Source of the DNA: Anammoximicrobium sp032229885
GTDB lineage: Bacteria; Planctomycetota; Planctomycetia; Pirellulales; Pirellulaceae
Direction: 5' to 3'
Assembly: GCA_032229885.1 (NCBI GenBank)
Contig: JAVYAJ010000450.1
Span: forward strand, 1 to 15,903
Length of the DNA stretch: 15,903 nucleotides
In this document: in pieces, positions 7,266 through 14,052 of the stretch
Position numbering within the stretch: the first letter of the stretch is position 1
How the letters are laid out: each line of letters starts with the position of its first letter
Made by a program: the position numbers and the translations under genes
Notes under the pieces: generated by a model
The model's database searches: none
Told to the model about the DNA's origin: nothing
What the model saw: the letters and a program-made list of their open reading frames with translations, nothing else

Positions 7266-7901
7266 TCAAGCCTCCTCGCCCTCGTCCTCCTCGGCCTTGC
7301 CCTTGCGGCCGATCACCTCCGGCTCGACTGACTCTGCCGCCGGCGCCTCTTCTTCTTCCTCGGCTGCGCGAGTCACGCAGTGCACCACGATCGCGTCCGG
7401 ATCGTTCAGCAAGCGGACACCCTCCGGCAGAACGACGCTGCCGGCCCGCAGCGCTTGCCCGAGACTCAAATCGTGGATCCGGATCTCGATTCTCTCCGGA
7501 ATCGATCCGGCTGCGCACTCGACCTCAAGCTCGTGCAAAATCGACTCGACGACTCCGCCCTCGTGGACGCCGGCCGCCGTGCCTCGAAGCTCGACGGGAA
7601 CCACAACATGCACTCGCTCTTCGAGGTTGACGCGAGTCAAGTCCACATGCAGCACGTCGGTGCCGTAGACATTCCAATGCACGTCGCGAAGCAAAGCCGT
7701 CTCCGACACTTCGCCTCGCAAATCGACCAGCTTGCTGTGATGCCGGACCAGCGAGTTTATCTCTTCGGCAACCAACGATAAGTTCACGTTCTGCTTGCCG
7801 TGCCCATACAAAACCGCCGGAATCCGACCAGCCTTCCGGACCCTCTTCACCGCATTGGAGCCAATCTCGGTCCGAATGACAGTGTTCAGCACCGCTCTCA
7901 T
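7266..7901 (-). CDS. rplY: 50S ribosomal protein L25 (general stress protein Ctc type)
   Basis: Binds 5S rRNA in the large subunit. The 211-aa product is the long Ctc/TL5 form. Residues 1-92 form the L25 domain (GSNAVKRVRKAGRIPAVLYG). Residues about 95-180 form the beta-rich TL5 C-terminal domain (RVHVVVPVELRGTAAGVHEG, LPEGVRLLNDPDAIVVH). Residues 181-211 are a Glu/Ala-rich acidic tail. The start at 7901 has AGAGG upstream. It is the first gene of the cluster leading into pth. prs, its frequent upstream partner, is replaced here by tgt, 296 bases away. Confidence 0.95.
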   Translation of the reverse strand: MRAVLNTVIRTEIGSNAVKRVRKAGRIPAVLYGHGKQNVNLSLVAEEINSLVRHHSKLVDLRGEVSETALLRDVHWNVYGTDVLHVDLTRVNLEERVHVVVPVELRGTAAGVHEGGVVESILHELEVECAAGSIPERIEIRIHDLSLGQALRAGSVVLPEGVRLLNDPDAIVVHCVTRAAEEEEEAPAAESVEPEVIGRKGKAEEDEGEEA

Positions 7902-7963
7902 GCCTGCACCTCTGCAAATCTACCGCGTGGAAAGGCGAGCGGAAGACGTAGGTATGCCTTGTC

Positions 7964-7990
7964 CCTCCTGCCGGGAGGCAGGCGCCTGCC
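7964..7990. repeat. Nested inverted repeats upstream of rplY
   Basis: Three overlapping inverted repeats share bases: CCTCC/GGAGG (7964-7978), CCTGCC/GGCAGG with a GGGA loop (7967-7982), and a perfect 14-base palindrome GGCAGGCGCCTGCC (7977-7990). They cannot all form at once. They lie in the 296-base tgt-rplY gap, where no gene or clear promoter is visible, so they may act as a tgt terminator, an rplY leader switch, or a dispersed palindromic repeat. Confidence 0.6.
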
Positions 7991-8197
7991 CAGCCAAACA
8001 GCAGCCGAAAAAGGCCGAGCGAGGGGTGGTCCGTCGATATCCGTAGCTCGCAAAGTCGCTCATTCTTGCAGAACGTTGCCGAATTTCAAGTCCAGTTCGA
8101 AGAATTCTGAGCTGCGGGATGGATGCCAGACGCGGGCGCGCAGACAGCCTGCTGTGCCGTCGCCCCATGATCGGTCATGACGTACGGTCCTGGCGGG

Positions 8198-9322
8198 TTA
8201 TGCCTCGCCGATCGCCCACCCTCGAAGCTTGGCGGTGTAGAACGGCAGAAATTGTCCAGCTTCGATCGCCGCTCGCGCCTCGGCCATGAGCTTCTGGTAA
8301 TACGTGAGGTTGTGCGCCGATAGCAGGATCGGCCCCAGCATCTCGCCGGCGAGAAACAAATGCCGGAGGTACGCACGGCTGTGCCGGCAGGCAGGGCACG
8401 GGCAATCCGGCGCCAGGGGCCGTTCGTCGCAGCGGTGCTTGTGATTCCGCAGTTTCAACGGTCCCGCGTCTGTAAAGGCCAAGGCATTGCGGCCGTTTCG
8501 TGTCGGCAAGACGCAATCGAACAGGTCTACGCCCCGGCGGACGCCTTCGAGTAGATCCCGCGGCGTCCCGACACCCATCAAATAACGCGGCCGATCGGCG
8601 GGCAACTCGGGGCAAGTCGCGTCCAGGATCCGATACATGTCCTCCGGAGGTTCACCCACGCTCAACCCGCCAATCGCATAGCCCGGAAAGCCGCAGGCCG
8701 CCAGCCGGCGGGCGGAGGCGACTCGCAGCTCGGCGTCCAGCCCGCCTTGCACGATCGCAAACAGAGCCTGGTCCGGGCGCCGAGCCGCAGCCTGGCATCG
8801 CTGTGCCCAGCGGATGGACCGCTCGCAGGCATCCAACACGACCTCTGGACTGCTCGGCAACGGCACCACATGATCCAAGACCATGGCGATGTCGCTGCCC
8901 AACGCCTCTTGAATCTCGACTGCTCGCTCCGGACTCAATTCCAACAGGCGGCCGTCGATATGCGAACGGAAGACCGCGCCTTGTTCGCTGACCCGCGTGA
9001 TTTTCGCCAGGCTGAACAGTTGAAAGCCGCCGCTATCCGTCAGGATGGGGCCGTCCCAACCCATAAAGCGATGCAGGCCGCCCAGCGTTCGAATGATCTC
9101 TTCGCCCGGGCGCAGCGCCAGATGGTACGTATTGCCCAGCAGCATCTGCGCGCCGGTTGCGCGGATGGCCGCGACGGTCATGCCCTTGACCGTGGCCGCG
9201 GTGCCCACGGGCATGAACGCCGGAGTCTCAACCACTCCATGAGCGGTCGTCAGCGACCCACGCCGAGCCGCGCCGTCCGGATCCACACATCGCAGCTCGA
9301 AATCGGCCACTCGAGCGGTCAA
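8198..9322 (-). CDS. tgt: tRNA-guanine transglycosylase (queuine/preQ1)
   Basis: Exchanges guanine 34 for preQ1 in the anticodon of tRNAs for Asp, Asn, His and Tyr, a step of queuosine synthesis. The product is 374 aa. It contains the ETPAFMPVGT N-terminal motif, DSGGFQ with catalytic D96, IVQGG, LFDCVLPTRNGR with nucleophile D269, and a zinc site made by C307, C309, C312 (CPCPAC) and H337 in SAHNL. The longest reading starts with TTG at 9322, where the AGAAGGG site is too close. GTG at 9310 would give MADFEL, closer to the family N-terminus, and may be the true start. It follows the TPR/alpha-CTD gene by 25 bases and is probably co-transcribed. The tRNA-Asp(GTC) in this window is a potential substrate. 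Confidence 0.97.
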   Translation of the reverse strand: MTARVADFELRCVDPDGAARRGSLTTAHGVVETPAFMPVGTAATVKGMTVAAIRATGAQMLLGNTYHLALRPGEEIIRTLGGLHRFMGWDGPILTDSGGFQLFSLAKITRVSEQGAVFRSHIDGRLLELSPERAVEIQEALGSDIAMVLDHVVPLPSSPEVVLDACERSIRWAQRCQAAARRPDQALFAIVQGGLDAELRVASARRLAACGFPGYAIGGLSVGEPPEDMYRILDATCPELPADRPRYLMGVGTPRDLLEGVRRGVDLFDCVLPTRNGRNALAFTDAGPLKLRNHKHRCDERPLAPDCPCPACRHSRAYLRHLFLAGEMLGPILLSAHNLTYYQKLMAEARAAIEAGQFLPFYTAKLRGWAIGEA

Positions 9323-9347
9323 CCCTTCTGCCGGCGGCTTGATCCGG

Positions 9348-10682
9348 TTACTCGCCGCGCAACTTTAAGCTGAATTGAGCGAGCTTCTCCTTGACTTCGT
9401 TCAAACTGGTCACGCCGAAGTTCTTGCACTCGAGAAGTTCGTCGCCCGTCTTGCGAACCAGATCGCCGATCGTCGTCAATTCGAGGCGGATCATGCACTT
9501 GCGAGCCCGAACGGAAAGATTCAAATCCGAGACGGGACGATTGAACAGCGCCTGCTCTTCCGCCGTCAGACGCGCCATCTCCGCAGGGACTTCCGGCGCG
9601 GGGCGTTCGCTGGCAAACTGGCCTAATTGCAGGCCTTGAGTCGCGAGCAGCTCGCGAATTTCGATCAACGAAGTCTCGCCGAAGTTCTTGCTTCCCATCA
9701 ACTCGGCTTCCGTCGTCCGAACCAAGTCGCCCAACGTGCGAATCCCCTTCCGCTGCAGACAATTGCGGCTCCGCACGGACAGCTCGAAATTCGCGATCGG
9801 CACGCTCAGCATCTGAGTCAGACGGTCTTGTCGCTTCAGCGCCTCCTCGTCGAAGAACGCGTCGCGCGAAGCGGAGGCGTCTTTGAGGTAAAGCATCGCT
9901 CGCGGATGGCCCGGAAAATGTTCGAGGATCCGTTGATAGCATCCTTGAGCCCGGTCGTACCGCTGAAAGTCCTCGTACAGCAGACCTAGGTTCAGCAACG
10001 CACCGACATACGTTGGGAACGACTCGGCCGCTCGTTGGTACAACTGCAACGCTTGCTCGTCGTTGCCGTGCCGGTCGTTTGCCATCGCCAGTCCGAACAA
10101 CGCGCCGGCGTGTCGCCGATCAACATCCACCGCCCGCTCGTACAAGGCCACCGCTTCGGCCGGATTTTCCCCGATCGCCTCTACCGTCGCCGCCCGCTGA
10201 TACAAGTACTCGGCCGTCTGCTCGATCGGCCCGAACATCTGGTCCAGGATCGCCATGGCTTGCGCGTGATCGCCCGCCATGCGGCAAGCCTCGCTGATTG
10301 CCAAGGCGCACAGGTCGGCGTCATATCCGGCCTTCCGAGCCGACTCGTAGCTTTTGATCGCCGCGCCGTACTGGGCCTGCTCGTACCTCGCCAGCCCCAG
10401 ATAAAAATGAGCCAGTGCGCCGCCATCGGCCCGCGCCAGCGTCGCTTCGGCTTCGGCGTAACGTCCCATCAGATAGTAACAAACGCCGAGCCGCACGGCG
10501 CTCGCCGGCGTCTGCTCGCTGCGCGCCGCCAGTTCGGCCGCGGCATCTCGCAGAACGGCGTAACGCGACCCGTCATCTCGGATCGCGTGTACGATGCCAT
10601 TGATCTCTTGCGGCCCGAATGTGCTGTTCGCCAAGACCACTTCACGAACATCAATCGCCACCGCCTGTGCGCTTGCCGTCAT
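9348..10682 (-). CDS. TPR protein with two RNA polymerase alpha C-terminal domains
   Basis: Protein of 444 aa and unknown role, likely linked to transcription. Residues about 59-260 hold around five TPR units (ASAVRLGVCYYLMGRYAEAE, AHFYLGLARYEQAQYGAAIK, ALFGLAMANDRHGNDEQALQ, ALLNLGLLYEDFQRYDRAQG). Residues 295-356 and 383-442 are two copies of the alpha-CTD fold that normally ends RpoA. Copy 1 keeps counterparts of the DNA-contacting residues of E. coli RpoA: R304, N307, C308, G335, S338 and E341. Copy 2 keeps R392, C396, G423, S426 and E429 but has K395 at the Asn position. No polymerase-assembly domain is present. The frame runs back through the tRNA-Thr gene, so the start is ATG 10682 with GGAG seven bases upstream. 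tgt follows by 25 bases. Confidence 0.88.
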   Translation of the reverse strand: MTASAQAVAIDVREVVLANSTFGPQEINGIVHAIRDDGSRYAVLRDAAAELAARSEQTPASAVRLGVCYYLMGRYAEAEATLARADGGALAHFYLGLARYEQAQYGAAIKSYESARKAGYDADLCALAISEACRMAGDHAQAMAILDQMFGPIEQTAEYLYQRAATVEAIGENPAEAVALYERAVDVDRRHAGALFGLAMANDRHGNDEQALQLYQRAAESFPTYVGALLNLGLLYEDFQRYDRAQGCYQRILEHFPGHPRAMLYLKDASASRDAFFDEEALKRQDRLTQMLSVPIANFELSVRSRNCLQRKGIRTLGDLVRTTEAELMGSKNFGETSLIEIRELLATQGLQLGQFASERPAPEVPAEMARLTAEEQALFNRPVSDLNLSVRARKCMIRLELTTIGDLVRKTGDELLECKNFGVTSLNEVKEKLAQFSLKLRGE

Positions 10683-10746
10683 GTCGGCTCTCCGATGCCC
10701 CCTCGTGCCGAGATACGCGAATCGGCGCATCGCCATCTCTACAAAC

Positions 10747-10773
10747 GAACAAAACCACCCGTGCCAGGGGTGG
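10747..10773 (-). terminator. Terminator of tRNA-Thr
   Basis: On the minus strand a 6-bp stem (CCACCC / GGGTGG) with a 7-base loop is followed by TTTTG. It lies about 75 bases after the tRNA 3' end and 65 bases before the TPR/alpha-CTD start codon. Transcription of that gene therefore needs readthrough or an unseen promoter. Confidence 0.6.
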
Positions 10774-10849
10774 CCTTTTGCGATGGCCTGTGCACGCTGT
10801 CGAGGGACTAGCGCGCTGTTTTCGCCCATTTTCCGCGGATTCTGCCTAG

Positions 10850-10923
10850 AGCCAGCGGCGGGAGTCGAACCCGCAACCCCCGCATTACGAATGCGGTGCT
10901 CTGCCAATTGAAGCTACGCTGGC
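10850..10923 (-). tRNA. tRNA-Thr (anticodon CGT)
   Basis: The minus strand folds as a full cloverleaf. The acceptor stem pairs GCCAGCG with CGCTGGC, with discriminator T. The D arm carries TAGCTTCAATTGGCAGAGCA. The anticodon stem CCGCA/TGCGG encloses TTCGTAA (anticodon CGT, reading ACG). The T arm is GCGGGTTCGACTCCCGC. CCA is not encoded. A TTGCAG-17-TACACT promoter lies 20-odd bases upstream. Confidence 0.93.
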
Positions 10924-11397
10924 AGTTGCGCGACAGAACCGAAACGCAGAGTGTAGAGCATCGCTCGATCGTCTGCAATAGCCAGAAACATTCTTCGATG
11001 GCAACCAGATAGATCAACGGAGCATCCCGACCGCCACGTGCAGCAGCCGTGATGGGTTGCCACGCTGCACGGACCGGCGCTGGCGCGGCCCAAAAGCCGG
11101 AAACTACGGAGTTTAGACCAAATTGGTTTTGCAAGGCTGTTGCGCAGCACGGACGACCAGAATCAGCGTGGCCGAAGGCCAAACAGAATCAGCGGCGATC
11201 TGCGTTCAAACGGGCAACAGCCGAAGCGGCCGTCGTTTAAGAAATGGACCGCGCCCGAGCGAGTCCGTCCAGGGCGGCGCACTGCCCCACGCTCGTTGTC
11301 CAGCCATTTCGATTGCCATGTATCGCGGCCCAGATCGTTGCTCTGGTAATCTGGGACGAGTTGCCGTTCCAGGTCCCATCAATTCCGATTTGTGGCA
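10924..11397. other. Intergenic region between the lipoprotein gene and tRNA-Thr
   Basis: Apart from the tRNA-Thr promoter these ~470 bases hold no supportable gene; open frames here are short, arginine-rich and lack ribosome sites. The direct repeat CAGAATCAGCG occurs at 11158-11168 and 11184-11194 and brackets a small TGGCC/GGCCA hairpin (11169-11181). No clear terminator follows the lipoprotein gene; a 6-bp CCAGAT/ATCTGG repeat nearby lacks a T run. Confidence 0.4.
10950..10978 (-). promoter_or_regulatory. Promoter of tRNA-Thr
   Basis: On the minus strand TTGCAG (10978-10973), a 17-base spacer and TACACT (10955-10950). The start point near 10943 would leave a 20-base 5' leader for RNase P to remove. 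Confidence 0.65.
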
Positions 11398-12468
11398 CTA
11401 GCGCTGATACGAGCTGTTATACGGGTAACCGCCATCTCCAGTTGCCGTGCGAGCCGCAGGCTCGGCGTCATAGACGCTCGAGTTGACGCCACTGCCCGGA
11501 GTGGCCGGGGACAGCGCCCCGTTACCCACGTTTTGGCCGGCTCCCGCAAACGATGCCGCCTGAACTGAATCGCCTGGCGGAACGCTCAAGCTGCCGTTGG
11601 TTCCGAATTGCGTGTTTCTCGCGGTACTGCCCGGTCGATAAGCACCCGCGGCCATCACCGACGGATCTGCCTGCTGGATTGGCGTCGCCTGGGCCGGGCC
11701 GTTGAAGTTTTCGCCGTAGGACGCTCCCGTCGACGGTCCGCTCGCCGCGTAGCCGCCGTCAGCGTAATTGCTGCCGTAAGCTGCATAGCCGCCGGGCTGA
11801 GCGGTGGCCATTGCTTGGCCATAAGCGTTCGGCGCCGGCTGGTAAGTCGGCTGTGGATTGGTCTGTCCCCAGCTTGGCGCAGCCGGGGCGCCGGGCGCCA
11901 TCGCGCCGGGCATGGCGCCGTTCGCGCTGTAGGTCCCGTAAGCGTCTCCGCCATAAGCAGGCGGCGGGCTGCTGAGCCCCGGCTGTCCGGAATACGCGTT
12001 AGCCGCAGCGGTTGCCCCCCCGGTCCCGCGGTACTCTGGCGAATAAAAGCCTTGCGACGCGTTTGCCCCACCATAGGGGGCCGAGGCGGATCCTGGTGTC
12101 GTTCCAGGTCCCGCGTTATAAGGTGCGGCTGGATTTGGCGATAACCCGCCATAGCTGGCCGGGGTCGCGGCCGTTCCTCCGGCCCCCGGACCGCGGGAAT
12201 TGCTTGCATAGCTGCCCGCTGTCGAGCCAGCCCCAGGCAGATAGCTCGGTACTGGGTGCGGGGCGGCCGCGCTCGACGGCGGCGCCGGCAGATTGCTCGG
12301 CGAACGGGCCGCCACGGCAGTGTTGGACGGTTTCTTCTTCCCCCAACTCAGCCAATCGCTGCTGGGCATCTTGAACGCATTGCCGGTCGAACATCCTGAT
12401 AATGCACCGGCGGAAACAGACAAAGCGGTTGCCAACAAGATCGTCGTTCGCCAATGACTCTTTCGCAT
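11398..12468 (-). CDS. Low-complexity Ala/Gly/Ser/Pro/Tyr-rich lipoprotein
   Basis: Predicted lipoprotein of 356 aa and unknown function. Residues 1-26 form a lipoprotein signal: MRKSHWR, a hydrophobic stretch, and lipobox LSGC with C26 as the modified residue. The mature part starts with a short segment containing SDWLSWGKKK. Residues from about 60 to the end are dominated by Ala, Gly, Ser, Pro, Tyr and Asn with many short SYGG, AYGG, APYN and AAYGS units, and no recognisable fold. It is probably disordered or extended in the envelope. The start at 12468 is chosen from AAGGA ten bases upstream and the signal; the frame is open to 12558 without a ribosome site. A promoter about 260 bases upstream suggests a long leader. 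Confidence 0.75.
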   Translation of the reverse strand: MRKSHWRTTILLATALSVSAGALSGCSTGNAFKMPSSDWLSWGKKKPSNTAVAARSPSNLPAPPSSAAAPHPVPSYLPGAGSTAGSYASNSRGPGAGGTAATPASYGGLSPNPAAPYNAGPGTTPGSASAPYGGANASQGFYSPEYRGTGGATAAANAYSGQPGLSSPPPAYGGDAYGTYSANGAMPGAMAPGAPAAPSWGQTNPQPTYQPAPNAYGQAMATAQPGGYAAYGSNYADGGYAASGPSTGASYGENFNGPAQATPIQQADPSVMAAGAYRPGSTARNTQFGTNGSLSVPPGDSVQAASFAGAGQNVGNGALSPATPGSGVNSSVYDAEPAARTATGDGGYPYNSSYQR

Positions 12469-12827
12469 GGCTAATGCGTCCTTAAACAATAGGCCCACCA
12501 GCGGAGGAACGGTCGGACCGCCCGCACGGCTCGTTTGTCCGTCGCTGTCTGAGGCCAATCCCGGCCGGCTCTCAAAAGTTTGTGCATCGAGCGGCCACGG
12601 CTACGAGGCAAAAAACCGCTCCATCAGCCGTTTATTCGACAAAACGACTCGCCGGAGAACAGGAAAAATCGTCTAATTCCTGACAGACGGAAAATTCTGC
12701 GCCACCGTTCGACTAGACCTGAAGCGGCGAGATGTTAAATTTGCCCGCTGGACTCGTCAATGGCAAAACGCACGATCCTGTAGCGAATCCTTGACGGACC
12801 GACAGACGTCCCCACAGCAGGATTTGC
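12469..12827. other. Divergent intergenic region
   Basis: This 359-base region separates the lipoprotein gene (leftward) from the TPR gene (rightward). It holds a good leftward promoter (12732-12760). For the TPR gene, TTGACG at 12791-12796 has no good -10. No gene is supported: the open frame at 12467-12676 is the antisense of the lipoprotein leader. Confidence 0.4.
12732..12760 (-). promoter_or_regulatory. Candidate promoter of the lipoprotein gene
   Basis: On the minus strand TTGACG (12760-12755), a 17-base spacer and TAACAT (12737-12732) match sigma70 consensus at five and four of six positions. The start near 12725 would leave an unusually long leader of about 255 bases before ATG 12468. 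Confidence 0.5.
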
Positions 12828-13724
12828 ATGGCTGGCAATTATCGAACCGACACTCGCCCCGAGCCGCGAGAGACTGGCTGCGGGAACGACGCCACAGGCC
12901 GACAAGGCAGTGGCTGCGCGGGCCGTCTGGCGATTCTCGCGATGATCGTCTTGGTGTTGGGGCCCTTGTTGTGGCTAGAACTTCCCTCCGAGATCGCCCG
13001 CTGGCGTCAGGCCTACGCGATGGAGCTTTGGCGGGCGGGCGACAAATCGGCGGCTTTGGCCCAGATCGAGGATTCCCTCCGCTGGGATCCGACGCAAGCC
13101 GACGCGCTGGCTTGTCGAGGCGATTGGCGGCTCGAGGCAGGCGAGTACCAGAAGGCGATCGACGATTATGACGAGGCCTTGCAGCGCAACCCGCGACACG
13201 TCACCGCTCGAATCAATCGCAGCGTGGCGTTTCAGCACCTTGGGCTCCACGCCCGTGCCATTGCCGATTGGAAAGAATTATTGGGCTTCGCGCAAAACGC
13301 CGATCCCCGGCAACGTGCGGTGCTGCTCAATGGGCTTGCGTATGCGCAAGCATTGGGACAACAGGACCTGGAAGATGCATTGACAAATGTCGATCAGGCC
13401 CTCTCGCTCGCGGGCGAAAACGCAGCGATGCTGGACACGCGAGGCTACATCCGTTTTTTGAACGGCGACTTCAAGGCCGCTCGCGGCGACCTGGATCTGG
13501 CCGTCGAACAGGCCGAGGCCGAGTTCCAACGGTTTGAAGCGCGTACCGATTATCTCGATCAAGCGGAACGCGAACACCAGTTGCGCGAGTATCGCCGGAA
13601 TCTGGCTGTAATTCGATATCATCGAGCTTTGATTCTCGAGTCGCTCGACAGGCCCTTCGAGGCGGAACACGACCGTCTTCGAGTTAAGAATCTCGGATTT
13701 TTTCCGGGACCAGACTTATTCTGA
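12828..13724 (+). CDS. Membrane-anchored TPR protein
   Basis: Protein of 298 aa. Residues 1-33 are polar and probably cytoplasmic. Residues 34-51 (LAILAMIVLVLGPLLWLE) form one membrane helix. The rest would then face the periplasm and holds TPR units at about 60-90 (MELWRAGDKSAALAQIEDSL), 93-126 (CRGDWRLEAGEYQKAIDDYD), 127-155 (RINRSVAFQHLGLHARAIAD) and about 165-225 (two more, less regular). A Glu/Arg-rich helical segment follows (residues 225-270). TPR domains bind proteins; the partner is unknown. AGGA lies five bases before ATG 12828. The gene is followed 67 bases later by tRNA-Asp, with which it is unlikely to share a promoter. Confidence 0.8.
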   Translation: MAGNYRTDTRPEPRETGCGNDATGRQGSGCAGRLAILAMIVLVLGPLLWLELPSEIARWRQAYAMELWRAGDKSAALAQIEDSLRWDPTQADALACRGDWRLEAGEYQKAIDDYDEALQRNPRHVTARINRSVAFQHLGLHARAIADWKELLGFAQNADPRQRAVLLNGLAYAQALGQQDLEDALTNVDQALSLAGENAAMLDTRGYIRFLNGDFKAARGDLDLAVEQAEAEFQRFEARTDYLDQAEREHQLREYRRNLAVIRYHRALILESLDRPFEAEHDRLRVKNLGFFPGPDLF

Positions 13725-13736
13725 TCGATCCCACCC

Positions 13737-13765
13737 TTGCGAAGCTTGGCGGTCCAAGCTACAAT
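13737..13765 (+). promoter_or_regulatory. Promoter of tRNA-Asp
   Basis: TTGCGA (13737-13742), a 17-base spacer and TACAAT (13760-13765) lie so that the start point falls near 13772, 20 bases before the tRNA. The spacer is itself a 7-bp inverted repeat (AGCTTGG-CGGT-CCAAGCT, 13743-13760). Confidence 0.65.
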
Positions 13766-13791
13766 TCCGCTCGCCACGCAAAAATTGATCC

Positions 13792-13865
<74 letters not shown>

Positions 13866-13882
13866 CTCAAGAAAACCCCGAA

Positions 13883-13926
13883 AAACCCGCGATTTCCCGG
13901 TGATTTCGCGGGTTTCTTTGCTTCTT
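13883..13926 (+). terminator. Terminator of tRNA-Asp
   Basis: A perfect 10-bp stem (AAACCCGCGA / TCGCGGGTTT, 13883-13892 and 13906-13915) with a 13-base loop is followed by the T-rich CTTTGCTTCTT. It starts 18 bases after the tRNA. The A-rich left arm may also let it stop leftward transcription from the integrase. Confidence 0.75.
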
Positions 13927-13955
13927 GGCTCGCATCGTGTCCGCCATCGAAACCC

Positions 13956-13974
13956 CCAGGAATAACCAGGAATA
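13956..13974. repeat. Direct repeat CCAGGAATA, two copies
   Basis: CCAGGAATA occurs at 13956-13964 and 13966-13974 with a ten-base period, between tRNA-Asp and the integrase gene. It could be a pair of integrase or excisionase binding sites. Confidence 0.7.
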
Positions 13975-13997
13975 CGCCACAATTTCCAGAACTTAGA

Positions 13998-14052
13998 GGA
14001 AGCGCTGGGGGAAGCGCAGGGGAAGCGCAGGGGAAGCGCAGAGGGGAAGCGC
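13998..14052. repeat. Five-copy GGAAGCGC iteron cluster
   Basis: GGAAGCGC occurs at 13998, 14010, 14021, 14032 and 14045, with periods of 12, 11, 11 and 13 bases. The inner units read GGGGAAGCGCA. The cluster ends directly at the integrase stop codon (14053-14055). The near-helical period suggests protein binding on one DNA face, for example arm-type integrase sites. Confidence 0.8.

Noticed and set aside
8086..8178. 30-codon minus frame just after tgt, with AGGA upstream
   Set aside because: Too short and featureless; the weak ribosome site alone does not support a gene, and yajC, a common tgt neighbour, is not recognisable in it.
10683..10907. N-terminal extension of the TPR/alpha-CTD protein through the tRNA-Thr gene
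   Set aside because: The extra codons translate tRNA and terminator sequence; ATG 10682 has a proper ribosome site.
13998..14052. CRISPR array
   Set aside because: Units are only 11-13 bases long with no spacer-sized unique segments, and no cas gene is nearby.
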